Shown piece by piece: positions 1-11,126 of a DNA stretch of 31,443 nt; positions within the stretch are counted from its first letter, which is position 1, and the number at the start of each line of letters is the position of its first letter. Location of the stretch: the NCBI GenBank assembly GCA_010909165.1, contig MU008190.1:307159-338601 (forward strand), in the 5' to 3' direction. The stretch is from Anthoceros angustus (Eukaryota > Streptophyta > Anthocerotopsida > Anthocerotales > Anthocerotaceae). The notes under the pieces are model-generated. The model saw only the letters and a program-made list of their open reading frames with translations, did no database searches and was not told the DNA's origin. A program made the translations under genes and the position numbers.

Positions 1-1062
1 TGACATTAGACAAGGACAGGGCGGGGAGCTATGGAGACGGCTCCCACTGCATAGGTATGACCCAGCTCCTGGTACAAACATACTTGCTCTAGAAGGTTCA
101 GACGAGATATCCAATGCATCCATCTGGAGGGCCATAGCAGATTTGATTTGACGCCAGAAAACAACTTTTACCAACAGCTTTGATGAGATTACAGGCTTGC
201 GAAGGCGATGTATGCATGGAGCCTGCAATCGCCGCAGGCGCCCCTGAAGTATGTCGCTGTTGCGATAATGGCGGATGGCTGGCCCGGCAAGGACAAGAGC
301 CCAGGAATGTGACCAGGCCTGTTAACCCGGAGTCGAAGGACGAGGGGCAGGAAACCATTTGTGAGCCGGTCTGCTGATGACATCGTTGTCCGTGTTGCTG
401 GCGTCGCCGTCACGCTCACTTCCCGCGGCCGTCGCTATCACCTTTGGAATTGTGGCTCAGTGCGCGCAGCTGCAGCTGTTGGAGAGCTGCGCGGCAGGGC
501 AGCATGCAAAATATACTCTGCCTGGCCCTCCAATTGTGGGCGCCAATGTGGCTGCCGATCCCGTCACGATCCTGTTTCCGCGATCGCTCTTCGCGATCCG
601 TCTCCGAGTCGCCTCGCCCTGCCGCCGTAGATTTCCCAGGCCCGTCCTCCTCGCCCGGCTGCGCGCCTCACCTACTTCCCCGCTCCCTCACCCGGCTGCC
701 CAGAAATCGGGCCCAGGGCGCGGTGGAGCTGCCCCGACGCGAATTCCATCCCCGCCGCTGCAGCGCTCTCTGCCGAGGTACCCCCTCACTGTGCTGTGCG
801 CGCGTCGCAAGCTTGCAAAATTTGGACACGCGGCTCCCTTCCTGTTTTGTGGGCGCTTCCGCTCGGGCTCGGGGCTTAGCATCCCAGCAAACGTGCAATT
901 GCACGAGGAGCCTTGTCGATTCTTTGAGTCCTGCGTGGCTTCCTCCTTGCTGAGCTTTTGGCGTCATGTTGGGCATTTGGATGCAGGTTGGAGTACGCAA
1001 ATCCCGCCGTATTCTTGGGTTGAGGACCTCCGTGTTGGGCTGGGTGATCTCCTGCGCCGGTG
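1..1062. other. GC-rich upstream region of the kelch gene
   Basis: No convincing gene is visible. From about 400 to 900 the DNA is rich in G, C and CpG and is open in several frames on both strands. The longest + frame (377 to 1063) gives an Arg/Pro/Ser-rich product with no recognisable domain, and its stop overlaps the kelch ATG (TGATG at 1061-1065). I read the stretch as promoter plus 5' leader of the downstream gene. No clear TATA box was found, which fits a broad, CpG-rich plant promoter. This role is inferred. Confidence 0.4.
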
Positions 1063-4000
1063 ATGGCCACTCCACCGACTTGGCGGCCGCCTACTTGGAA
1101 CGAGAGGAGAGAAAAGAGCCTGAGGAAGCATATTCTGGAGGCTGAGCGCTTCACATGGATCGACCCCGAGCTGGTGGTCCCATCCATGCGGATGGGTCAC
1201 GTAGCTGTGTATGAGAACAACTGCCTCTACGTCCACGGGGTGCGCAAGCATTTGTGGTCACTGTGTTTTCGGATTTTGCTTGCCTCGGGTTGCAGTTTGT
1301 GACTTCGTCTTCTCTTATTTTCGCGCATCCTGGCATTGTCCGGTTTTTGAGACAATCTGTGTGCGACAGGGTTGTTCCGGTGGTAACAAGCTCGGTGATG
1401 TGCTGAGTATCAACCTCGAGACAAAGAGGTCTACGGTTCTTGTGACGACGGGGGAGGAGCCAGGGCAGCGAGAAGGTCACACAGCTTTCCTGATTGAAGG
1501 TAACCTATTCATATTTGGAGGGACAGTGGTCAGGCCCAATGGGTTCCTGGAGAAGACGAATGACCTTCTGTACCTCGACCTCAAGACACTGATATGGACC
1601 AAACCTCAACTTTCAGGTACTTGCTGTCGGTCCTTTCCAGGATTAGGTTTGCTGTGCAACACAATTGCAGTTTGCTGCTCTTGGAGCTGAATTGCTTTGG
1701 CTACAGTGTCAGAAAAGGACTCATGCTTGCAAGCTGATGACATTCGTCTCCAATCCAGGGGACTTTCCGCTCGCGAGAGATTGTCATACTGCAACATTGG
1801 ATAAGCACAATTCCCTTCTGCTTGTTTTTGGGGGAAGAGGCGGGCTCGCGCAGCCTTGTTTGCAGGATTTGCATGTTCTCAATCTCAAGTCATGGACATG
1901 GTCTTGTCCAGCCGTGTCCGGGCACTTGCCAAAGCCACGGAGGGCACACTCAGCAGTGATGGTGGGAGACCGTCTCTTCGTTGTTGGGGGAGACGCTGGG
2001 GATAATCAGTTTGTGACTGAAGTGAATGTGTTGAACATCAACACGTACGAGTGGTCTAAGGTACTCCCTTCTCAACATTGCACAAGTTTGTAATTTCACA
2101 ATGGTCGGCAACCTCAAGTCTGCACAAGCATCATATATCTGGACAGTCTGACGACATGATGGACACTCTTTTCTTCCCACAGTTCGGCATTGTGGGAGAT
2201 GCGCATCCTCCACCCCGAGCTGGACACTCCTGCTTCACCAAGGATGAGAAGGTGAAGTTTTTGACAAGGCACCAAGAATTTTGATTTTTCTGCTCATGGG
2301 TACAGAATCTGATATCAATCCCGGCCCTGAAAATCAGATCTACATATTTGGAGGTATCGGGCGAGGAGGCGCCCGCTTCAACGATTTATGGGTTTTGTAC
2401 ACACGGTTTGCCGTGTGGGTGCAAATTGACGCGACTGGCAACGTTCCACGAGGAAGGTTCTTACACTCGACAACGTTCGTGGAAGACCATGGCCCCGTCC
2501 TCTTCTATGGAGGGTAAGTATGTTGCCCCTAGGCTATTGTCCTAACCACTTGAGGAAGCACTGACACTGACAACGTTGTCCACGAATCCACTTCTACAGT
2601 ATGTATGCAGTTGCAAAACATGGCGCAATGTGTGTAGGATTGCCCAGGGATTTACGTGAGACAGACCTGTGCTCATAGCCTGTGTGAAACAGATGTTCCA
2701 ACACCACACTGGCCGAGGTTCTCATTCTGGACACCCTTGGGTCAGGCGAGACACTTCAAGCGGCCGCCACTTTGTCTTCACATGGCTCAGGAAACTTTTA
2801 CAGCTGCGAATGTCCAGGATGCCGTCCTTCAGAAGGGGAGGAAAATGCTGCGGGAGCTCGCCATTCGCCGGCTTCATCATCACTGACTGTGCCAAATGTA
2901 AGTGCTCATCCGAAGTTGTTCTTGAAAATGACACCCATGTCTACAAGAGCTCGCCTTTCACTTCAAGAAATCCCCTACAATGTCTGAATTCTCACCCTTC
3001 TGAAATTCTCCTCGTAAACTGCCGGAATCAGCAGCCGCATGAAACTCTTCCAGGTAGCGATGACACCATCGTGCGAACATCTCAAGAAGTTGCAGCCCTA
3101 CAATCGGCAATTGACATCACTGTAGCCCAGCCATCAGCAGGTTTGGAACCCTTTACCGATTATAAGGGCGTCACCTCAGTTGGCGGCAGAAAACGAAGCA
3201 GGTCTGAAGAGAGTAACATCACACCAGGGATATTCTGCCTTCAAGATGGTAAGGCCACGGAGGAGATACAAACTTGGAGATGGCGATGCGGCCCTTGTTA
3301 CTGTCTGAATCTATGAGTCATTGTGAGCCCAGTAGTCATTTCCTCCGCAGGATAAGTGTAATCCAAGTCTAACTTCAACGTCTTCAATTGTCCTATCAGA
3401 TTATCAACTCAACAACGAGCGCAGGAGCACCAACAACATCATGGCAAAGGCTAGGCGTGCTCTTGATGTGACCAAGTCCAGACTTGCCTTAGAAGTCAGG
3501 TCGGTTGACAGAAAGGCTGAGAATATGCATACGGAAGTTGACACGAAAACAGGAATCTGGAAACCCTGCTCAGTGGATTCCTCCATCCACCAGCCTCGCA
3601 ACATGTTACTCTCAGACGCAAACAGTGTCGCTCAGTCATTGCAGGCATTGGAGGGACGATCTCAAGAGGCATCAGGAACAACCCAAAGGGGATCGATGAC
3701 ACGGGACTCAGCCACCCAATTTCAAGACGGGTGTACAGTGAGTACCCATCTGTCACTTCCACTCAACGGTCATCCAAACCAACAGGTTCAAGCAATTGTA
3801 GCACCAGTCTTGGGTGGACTTACTGTGCCGACGGCGACAGATGGACAGGATCAATCAACTACGAACGGTTTACATACCAATTACGCTTTCCAGCCTAATG
3901 TGGATCACTTCCAGGATGAAAATGTGCAAATTCGGCCTGTCACGGTAATTTAATCAGTACGTTCCTGAACATGTGTTGGAGAATGCGGATGTCCCCGGGT

Positions 4001-5093
4001 TCGTGATGCCATGGCTCATGTGTGACGAGATACACTGTCTTCCTCCGCAGGCTGGCGTTACGGTGCAAGCACGTGTAGTAGGAGTATTTGAACATGGCTA
4101 TATGTTGTCCGCAGGGATTAACGGCCAGATATTTCAAGGAGTTCTGTTCGTCCAGAAAGTGAGTTGTAGTCAATCTTTGGGCAGACTAGGCTATAACGAG
4201 ATGCATCCTTACATGAGTCGTCAGGCCTTCTGATACATGTATGTTTGGCACATGGTTCTGCGCAGGCAAATAGTGTTGATGAAGCCTCGTTGTCGAACAA
4301 CGTGGTTGCTGTTCCCCAGCAGAGCATAATATTCAGTCCAGCGGCTCAGATGCCAGGCCTGTATGTCAGTACTGCTACATCAGAAACGCAGTGCTTACTT
4401 TCGAATCCTGTTACAATTCCGACTGTGACAAATGGTGAGGTAGGCCTTCTCGAAGATGCAGTCTTTCAAGCTGGAGGAATGCCTGGACGAGGATCTGGAA
4501 GCTATTCAATGGGTGCCAACATCCCTCCTACTTCTGGAACAGGATTCACGCAACAAATCCCGATAGTGGGCGGATCGGCTATGGTCCCGGTAGTGAGAGC
4601 AGCAAATATTGCGGGCGGGCCTGTGCCCGTCCCAAACAGTCCCTTAAGGCCCTTGAGGAAAAGGGCCACACGGCTAGCAGATAATATCCCCCAACACCAT
4701 GGGATCCGGAGTAACCCCAGCTCTTCAGTATTGGGTGCATTCAGACCACTGGCACCGAAGGCTAGGATGCGGGAGATTACCTCATTGCCTCCTCCAGGTA
4801 GCATCAGTATTGATCTTCTTGGGCCACGGAGCCTACAACTTGCAGTAGCTCCCTCCCCTTGTCCGCCGGCAGCAGCAGAGGATTCCTCTCGGAACGGTAA
4901 GAGTGCGAGACCTACAGTTGCCATCTTGATTGCAGTGAAAAGGACCCTAGTACCAGATGACAATAACAGGGTGCTGCGAACATGCGCAGGGATTGTGATG
5001 CACGAATCATGCGATTTTCCAAACGTCTCATTAACCCTGGGTCTTCCCGGTCAAGGAGTTTGCAAGGAGTATGCTCCCTGGAAGGCACGGTAG
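1063..5093 (+). CDS. Kelch-repeat protein with long low-complexity C-terminal half (10 exons)
   Basis: My exon model is 1063-1239, 1370-1616, 1759-2060, 2183-2251, 2338-2513, 2693-2897, 2948-3248, 3400-3944, 4051-4158 and 4266-5093. All introns are GT-AG, phases match, and the sum is 2958 bp (985 residues). Exons 1 to 6 encode a kelch beta-propeller. Repeats are seen as hydrophobic-GG turns followed by a W or LD pair: 'LFIFGG', 'LLVFGG', 'LFVVGG', 'IYIFGG', 'VLFYGG'. Joining 2513 to 2693 restores 'FYGG' followed by 'AEVLILDT', a normal blade pattern. The C-terminal ~600 residues are Ser, Pro, Asn and Gln-rich, with a basic patch 'GGRKRSRSEE' and 'RPLRKRATR' that could be nuclear signals. Exon 9 holds a conserved-looking module ('FEHGYMLSAGINGQIFQGVL') resembling a short 'GY-hydrophobic...RGVxF' stretch seen in some plant AT-hook proteins (weak recall). 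The kelch part is a protein-interaction fold, and the partner is unknown. The 50-bp intron 2898-2947 is the least certain junction. Confidence 0.75.
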
Positions 5094-5649
5094 ACGGAAA
5101 TGCTTTGTTCTTTCTAGGTATATACTCACTAAGTACCTACTAGCTTCTTGTTGCTGCTAACTTTGCTTAGGACTATGCTCTTCCTTGGGTGCTGAAACCA
5201 TAGTAGGGATGCCATTTACAGAAGGCAAGTATCCTTCTGGCGAAGCGCAGGATGTGGGTTTCTGCTCGTTTGTTCCCGTTTTATAAGTGCACTCGACAGT
5301 AAGGGTACATCAAGCAATCAAAGGCTGAAAGAAACTTCATATGTCCGAAGCTGCATAGGCCACTATGGACATGTGGAGACACATTTCATGTGCACACTTT
5401 TTACTGGCAGGCTGAAAATACCAGGAGTGCTTCACTTTTCGACATTCTCAGGAAGTGCTGATAGCTAGCTGAGATCCAAGTTGATTTCAACCTATGTATC
5501 TGGACATCCAGATTCAAGGGCTCCAGTTGCAGGTTGCAACTTGCGAAAGTCTTAGAATGGCAATGTGCCTTGAGACGAGGAAGCAGCACTCGAGCTTAAT
5601 TCTGAATATTCGAAGCCTGCACAAAGGGGATGGACGTTTCCGCACATTG
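5094..5649. other. Intergenic, no gene seen
   Basis: This follows the kelch stop (TAG 5091-5093). It likely begins with the 3' UTR of that gene. Short AT-rich stretches occur, but no clear AATAAA signal and no convincing ORF, repeat or RNA gene were found. Confidence 0.35.
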
Positions 5650-5850
5650 TTGGCTCCGATGTACGTGAACCTGGTGCCCGCCGAACTGCACTCTCAGAGA
5701 CTGCACCCAGGTGAAGTTGCGGTGCATTCCGGACCGGCGAAAGGCCGATGAAGTGGCCGTTCACATGGATGTCGGCGTCGGACAGGAGGCAGAAGTCGGC
5801 ATCCTTGTAGCCGTGGAAGTAGAACTGCTGCAGCTGGCTGCTTGGGGCTT
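5650..5850 (-). pseudogene. Root cap family pseudogene fragment
   Basis: On the - strand this matches about 65 codons from the first half of exon 2 of the root cap genes in this window. It reads 'QQFYFHGYKDADFCL', 'SDADIHVNGHFIGL', then 'MHRNFTWVQ' and a remnant of the 'GANK' motif. Frame is lost at least twice. An extra T near 5729 breaks the segment between 'HFIGL' and 'MHRNF', and about 4 extra bases lie near 5670. Allowing for the extra T, the bases there match gene C's 'LRRSGMHR' rather than the 'LTRA.VHR' of genes A and B, so it descends from a C-like copy. There is no signal exon, no 3' half and no recognisable end. It is a dead fragment. Confidence 0.85.
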
Positions 5851-6856
5851 CACAAGTCGAGCCCCCATTTTGCTACTTTGCAAACTTACGAAATTATGGA
5901 GATGGGCTATGGACCGTATGATAGGCAGCACACTCCTCCATGTAAGGTTGTAACTTGTGGACATGGATTCCGTATCATTCAACAAAGTTGTACCGAGCTC
6001 CAGTTCTGAAAAACATGTCCCCGCTGTCCTGCGTACTTCATTGTGAGTGGCAAGCTTACAATTGCCTTGAGCATCGCGTTGCAGCTCATAACATCAATTT
6101 TCTTGTGAGCAAGGGCATCACGATCCTTCAAGCTTGGACCCGGACAACGTCGACTGATGACGAGCATATGTATATGCATATGCATATTCGTCTGCATCTG
6201 GAGAAGCTGGACACATCACACGTGCCAGGGGTGGCATGGACGGCCTCTCAGGCCTGCTCTCAATCCTGATGAGGATGACGATGAGGATGAGGATCCCAAT
6301 CATGCCAGAGTTATCCGAGAGTCTGTTCACGATGTCAAATTAGTTGGCAGATCCTTAAAACTTGAAAGCGGAAGGCATGCCGTCGTGACGCATTCTATTA
6401 TGTATGAACATTCCATGGGAGAGGATCCACTTCTTTATCGGATTTTGTAGACCTTTAGTAGGGCCCATTAGTGGGTTGTTTTTTTTTGCGGCCCACTGTA
6501 GAGATGGGACTTCCCATCTCTGCATATTTTATAAAATCTCCATGTAATCCTTTTGTGGTCTCTTTGGCAATATGCCAAGAGCCAAAGTTGGTGGGCACCG
6601 TCCAGTCCTGTTTGCTGTTGCTCCACGTCTGGGCCGGCAGGCTGGAGCCGAAGATTGCTTTCTCGCACATATGTATGTATGTCTGTGCTTCCAACTTCCA
6701 AGCTCCACGTCCGGGCAACAGTCTGTCCCACGTCACCCGAAAATCTTGCTAATCCAGCAGTTGAAGCCATTTCAAGGCAGAAGCAGCCGATGCTTCGCAC
6801 ATGGGGCAGGGCCACCACACTACTACAGCTACAGTGCGCTTGGTTTGCTTTCCGGC
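5851..6856. other. Intergenic and upstream region of root cap gene A
   Basis: No convincing gene. Low-complexity tracts are visible: alternating TATGCATATGCAT near 6168-6188, an acidic-codon GAT/GAG run at 6268-6295, a T-run near 6478-6487, and TATGTATGTATGT near 6668-6681. A + frame at 6157-6450 ends with an unrecognised Asp/Glu-rich peptide, and I do not regard it as a gene. The right end is the proximal promoter of gene A. Confidence 0.35.
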
Positions 6857-6863
6857 TATAAAA
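6857..6863 (+). promoter_or_regulatory. TATA box of root cap gene A
   Basis: TATAAAA lies in the context CCGGCTATAAAACCC, 104 bases before the ATG at 6961. Genes B and C have similar boxes 95 or so bases or less before their ATG, which supports a shared core promoter layout. Confidence 0.7.
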
Positions 6864-6960
6864 CCCACGGCTTCACCAGCAATCTCAAGCGATCTCAAGC
6901 GAAGTTTCGACTTGTTTCAAGCATCAATTTGCAAGCGCGTTGCCGCAGAGACCCCGCAAC

Positions 6961-7910
6961 ATGGCCTCCTTCCGCCTGGTGGCAGCTCTGGTGGTGCTCT
7001 TGGCGGTGCAGGCATCCGCGGTCAAGTGGGGTAAGCTCCACATGTTGGAATGCTGGAAATGCTGAAATTGTTTCAAGTCATGATCAGCTCACTCCTGAAG
7101 ATTGTTGCGATTGGCTCGACTGCAGATCCCTGCTACTACAAGCCCTCCCTGTGCAAGGACCCGGTGATCAAGACCCCGGGGGGCCAGAAATTCTACTTCC
7201 ATGGCCACAAGGACGCCGACTTCTGCCTCGTCTCCGACGCCGACATCCACGTGAACGCCCACTTCATCGGCCTGACCCGGGCCGACGTGCACCGCGACTT
7301 CACCTGGGTGCAGGCTCTGGGGATCCAGTTCGGCGCGGGCCACAAGCTCTACGTGGGCGCCAAGAAGGTGGCCCGCTGGGACGACGCCCAGGACCAGCTC
7401 ATCCTGGCCTTGGACTCCGCCCCGATCGTCCTCCCCGCCGGCGAGGGAGCCGTGTGGAAGTCCCCCGCCACCGGCATCACCGTCGAGCGCCTTTACGCCA
7501 CCAACCTGGTCAAGATCTCCGCCCAAGGGGTGGTCGACCTCTTGGTCAAGGTCGTCCCTGTGTCTGAAGAGGAGAACCGGGAGCACAACTACGGCGTCGA
7601 CTACGACACCAACTGCATGGCCCATCTGGACGTGAGCTTCCAGTTCGCCAAGCTCACCAGCAGCGTCCACGGCGTGCTGGGCCAGACCTACTCTCCCACC
7701 TTCAAGATGCTGGAGAAGAAGCCGGGGCAGCTCATGCCCACCCTCCAGGGGGAGCAGAGCTACCTCGCCTCCTCCATCTTCTCCTCCGATTGCGCCGTCT
7801 CCAGGTTCGGCGACGCCGCCGCCTCCGGTGCTGAGATCATTGCCAACCTTGCTGAGCTGCAGTGCGGGCCTGCCGGAACCGGCACCTCTGGCATGGTCTG
7901 CAAGCGCTAG
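6961..7910 (+). CDS. Root cap / LEA-related secreted protein (copy A)
   Basis: Two exons, 6961-7030 and 7126-7910, with a GT-AG phase-1 intron, give 284 residues. Exon 1 is a signal peptide (MASFRLVAALVVLLAVQASA), so the protein should enter the secretory pathway and probably the wall or apoplast. Exon 2 starts 'DPCYY' and carries the family landmarks: 'FYFHGHKDADFCLVSDADIH', 'HFIGL', 'DFTWVQALG', 'GAVWKSP', 'HNYGVDYDTN', 'AHLDVSF' and 'GVLGQTY'. The HNYG to GVLGQTY part is the Root_cap region (Pfam PF06830), first described from maize root cap proteins and present in Arabidopsis 'LEA-related' proteins. The biochemical role is not established. Cysteines in DPC, SLC, DFC, SDC, LQC and MVC are shared with B and C, and A has an extra one in 'TNCMAH'. 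It is convergent with gene B. Confidence 0.92.
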
Positions 7911-8893
7911 ATTCTGGTCGGGATCGAGCTCTTTGCTCATGGTACTCTTCAATTGATGGTAAGCAGGAGTGATAGACGTACTACATGTATAAAAATTGCC
8001 TGGAATCCGGCCATTTATGCAAGTGTGTAGAAATAGGATGAGAGCCTGCCTTGCATGTAAGAATCCTTGTATCAGGCAGACTGTGCCTGGGGCAAGGAAA
8101 CATGTAATACCCTGTTGGCCTCTATGCAATACATTGCTTCAAAGCTATTAATTATTCATTGGAATCTGAGTCCTTGCAAGTGGGAGAACATCGGCTGCAA
8201 GCTGCAGTGTGCTTTTCATACTGCCTATCCGCCCCTTTGTCTGCGGAAATCACTCTCATCAGGTTGTGGACATACTTGTACAATGGACATCGTCTCTGTC
8301 TTGTGCCTCCTAGTTGTCTTTAATTAGGATGCTTTGGAAGAATAATGAAGGATTAGGAATCCTGGCCAGCCACAAACTCATGAGTCCTGCTTCCTCTTCC
8401 TCTCTTTGCATTCTTAGTTCTGTTTCTTCCCTCTGTTTGGGACTGGCCATCGTAGATTTTAATTGCTTATAAATTCTCCAAATGCGCTAAAATGTATACG
8501 TATCATGAGTCCTGCCCTGCACCTCTTTCTCTTTGCTGATTCTGCTCCCTTTGCTTCATGTAACTGTTTCCTAACAGAATGAAACGTGTTGTAAGTGTTT
8601 GACACTATCGTTCGGGCCAGATGTTGCATAAATTTCTACTAGTTGGTCTACTCCCAGCAAACTTAAGGCGTTTGTAATCAAGTACTCTACATTCTGGATG
8701 CAACGGAGATTGAGAGGACATGTAGCAGCTTACACAATCCACACAGCACAAAGATGCTAACATTCTAGGTACTGTGAACATTTTCAGTGCCACTTGAGAT
8801 GGGAACCATGGTCCATGCCAACTTGCTGGTTTACGCAGGCCCCACAGGAAAGCTTGAACCGGAGCCTGGACTGAACAACAGGGATCTGCAGGT

Positions 8894-8933
8894 ATGTACT
8901 GCCCATATATGTACAGATATGTACTGCCCATAT
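8894..8933. repeat. 15-nt direct repeat
   Basis: ATGTACTGCCCATAT occurs exactly twice, at 8894-8908 and 8919-8933, 25 bases apart. No function is suggested. Confidence 0.85.
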
Positions 8934-9194
8934 CTGCTGTCATGGATACATAATATAGATTTTCTATTGCAGTGCCGAAGCTTGAAAACAATGGAGAGTG
9001 CCTTGAACTTGAATACCAGTTCTGGGCACCTGTATGCTTCCAGCTGCCTTTGCTAGAGGGGCTCATTTCTGTGGCCAATTCTGCACGCATTATTGGCAGC
9101 GTTATTACTATGCCCCACGTATAATATTAATGCTACTAGACGGCAATCGACCGAGGCTTGCCCCTGGAACAATTGCATTACTTGTCACTGGGAA

Positions 9195-9228
9195 TTGGGC
9201 ATTGGGCATTGGGCATTGATGGGCCCAA
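9195..9228. repeat. TTGGGCA tandem repeat with inverted GCCCAA end
   Basis: Three exact TTGGGCA units fill 9195-9215. The last unit pairs with GCCCAA at 9223-9228, so a small hairpin is possible. It sits about 22 bases past the stop of gene B, in its likely 3' UTR. Confidence 0.75.
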
Positions 9229-9249
9229 TGCACACAAGGAAATTTCAGC

Positions 9250-10280
9250 CTAGCGCCTGCACACCATGCCAGAAGTGCCTGAGCCGGTTGGGCCGCACTG
9301 CAGCTCGGCGAGGTTGGCGATGATCTCTCCAGCAGCTCCCCCGAACCTGCTCACGGCGCAGTCGGCAGAGAAGAGGGAGGAGGCGAGGTAGCTGTTGTCG
9401 TCTCTCAATGTGGGCATGAGCTGGCCCGGCAGCTTCACCAGAGGCTGGAAGTTGGGGGCGTAGGTCTGCCCCAGCACACCGTGGACGTTGCTGGTGAGCT
9501 TGGCGAATTTGAAGCTCACGTCCAAATGCGCCATGCTGTTGGTCTGGTGGTCCACACCGTAGTTGTGCACCTTGTTTTCCTCCTCAGACACAGGCACCAC
9601 CTTGACCATGAGCTCCACCACTCCCTCCACTGCGATTGTCACAAGGTTGGTGGCTTCCAGGCGCTCAACGGTGATGCCGCTGGCGGGGGACTTCCACACG
9701 GCTCCCTGACCGGCCGGGAGGACGACGGGGGCGGAGTCGAAGGTGATGGAAAGCTGGTCCTTGGCGTCGTCCCACTGGGCCACCTTGTTGGCTCCGATGT
9801 ACAGCTGGTGGGCTCCGAACTGAATTCCCAGAGCCTGCACCCAGGTGAAGTCGCGGTGCACCTCGGCCCGGGTCAGGCCGATGAAGTGGGCGTTCACGTG
9901 GATGTCGGCGTCGGAGACGAGGCAGAAATCGGCATCCTTGTGGCCGTGGAAGTAGAACTGCTGGCCGCCCGGGGTCTTCAGCACCGGGTCCTTGCACAGG
10001 GACGGCTTGTAGTAGCACGGGTCTGTCACACGATTGGCAGAGAAAATTGCACAACATCAGAGCAGTGCGAGTGCAATTGGCGTCCACTAGGAAAGCCAGT
10101 GGCATCGGCAGCCACCAGTTGAAGAAAGAATCTTGGGTTCGGCAGAGCATCGACGGACCATCAGGCAAGCAATTCAAGGAACAAGGCTTGGTGAGGTCCT
10201 CTACCGTGATAGCCTGCATAGGCGGAAACCTGCACGGCCAAGCAGGCCACAAGAACTGCCAGCAGGCTCATGGATGCCAT
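9250..10280 (-). CDS. Root cap / LEA-related secreted protein (copy B)
   Basis: On the - strand the exons are 10280-10205 and 10022-9250, with a GT-AG phase-1 intron of 182 bp in the same codon as in A and C, giving 282 residues. Exon 1 encodes a signal peptide (MASMSLLAVLVACLAVQVSA) followed by a short 'YAGYHG' linker. Exon 2 carries 'DPCYYKPSLCKDP', 'FYFHGHKDADFCL', 'DFTWVQALG', 'HNYGVDHQTN' and 'GVLGQTY', typical of the Root_cap family (PF06830). It is very close to A over the first ~60 residues of exon 2, then diverges more. It ends 'GTSGMVCRR'. It shares orientation with C and is convergent with A. The extracellular role is inferred from the signal peptide, and its activity is unknown. 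Confidence 0.92.
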
Positions 10281-10368
10281 CTTCGCTAGGATTGCTGCTT
10301 GCAAGAGGGCACCTGACACTGAGAAAGCTGTGATGCGGATATCGAAGAATGCTAGAGAATGCAGGTTC

Positions 10369-10374
10369 ATATAG
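10369..10374 (-). promoter_or_regulatory. TATA box of root cap gene B
   Basis: On the - strand TATATG lies in ACCTATATGAACC, about 90 bases before the ATG (10280). Spacing matches the boxes of genes A and C. It is a weaker match to consensus than in A. Confidence 0.5.
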
Positions 10375-10595
10375 GTCCCTCCCGAAGGCAAGCCTCAGCC
10401 TGATTGGATGGACAAGTCACTCAGTGCAAGCAACCGTTCCATGTGAGACGGGACACGTCTGGACCGATTTACCCGCCACGACCGGCACGTTCTCACGTGT
10501 CCATCACGATAACTGCAAAATGTTTCAGAGCTGAACTTCCATAGCCCTGTCAATAGTAAAATCGTATCTTTTGAAATGGGTGGAGGTGGCCCTTC

Positions 10596-10622
10596 CTCGG
10601 CGGCACTGGGAAAGCCGCCGAG
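10596..10622. repeat. GC-rich perfect inverted repeat
   Basis: CTCGGCGGC (10596-10604) pairs with GCCGCCGAG (10614-10622) around a 9-base loop. It lies about 315 bases upstream of the gene B ATG. A regulatory role is possible but unsupported. Confidence 0.7.
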
Positions 10623-11126
10623 TCACCTGGTCAATCGCAGGTGAGGAAGAGGTGGAGCAACAAGGTGTTTGTCAAAGCTCCAGTGGTCGATTTGCAAGAG
10701 ATCCCTGTTAAGCCTCAAAACAGGTTTAGGGTGAGACTCAGTGTCCCTCTTACACTGCACAGTATAAATTGACGATGATAGTATCGTGTGCGACGGATGG
10801 TGGTAAAACGTGGGCGTTCGATGATCCTTTCTCCTTGCAACCTATTTTTCTCGTCTCTAAACTTCTCTCGTGTCCCCAAATGGAGAGGGCTGTGCTGCTA
10901 GCTTTCTTGTCTCTAATCTTATCTCGTATTCCCCATTGGAGTGGGTTCAAGCATTCGTCCAAGCTCGAAGGTTTCGACATATCAGAAGTACAGACCACGA
11001 AAGACTGGCTTAGCAGCGTTGGCTTGTGTTGTGGCAAAGACATATATCAGGCCCACACAAACCTCAGCCACCGGCGACGGCAAAGATAATTTTATGCAGA
11101 ACACTGGAAAAGCTGTGATGATCATT

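Larger units (their letters stand above)
7911..9249. other. Intergenic between convergent root cap genes A and B
   Basis: This holds the 3' flanks of both genes. No gene is recognised. An imperfect direct repeat of a pyrimidine-rich segment starts with TCATGAGTCCTGC at about 8379 and again at about 8503. A + frame at 8787-9056 has no recognisable motif. Short tandem repeats at 8894-8933 and 9195-9215 are listed separately. Confidence 0.4.

Noticed and set aside
377-1063. 228-codon + frame upstream of the kelch gene, stop overlapping its ATG
   Set aside because: GC-rich leader DNA is open in several frames on both strands. The product has no domain pattern, and overlap-coupled translation is not expected in a plant nuclear gene.
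6572-7567. 331-codon + frame through the gene A promoter, intron and exon
   Set aside because: It is out of frame with the recognised Root_cap motifs, crosses the TATA box and intron, and has Arg/Pro-rich shadow composition.
7089-8129. 346-codon - strand frame over root cap gene A
   Set aside because: It is the mirror of a strongly GC3-rich coding exon. The same shadow appears opposite genes B and C.
9481-10122. 213-codon + frame opposite root cap gene B
   Set aside because: Antisense shadow of exon 2, rich in Val, Gly and His as is typical for such shadows.
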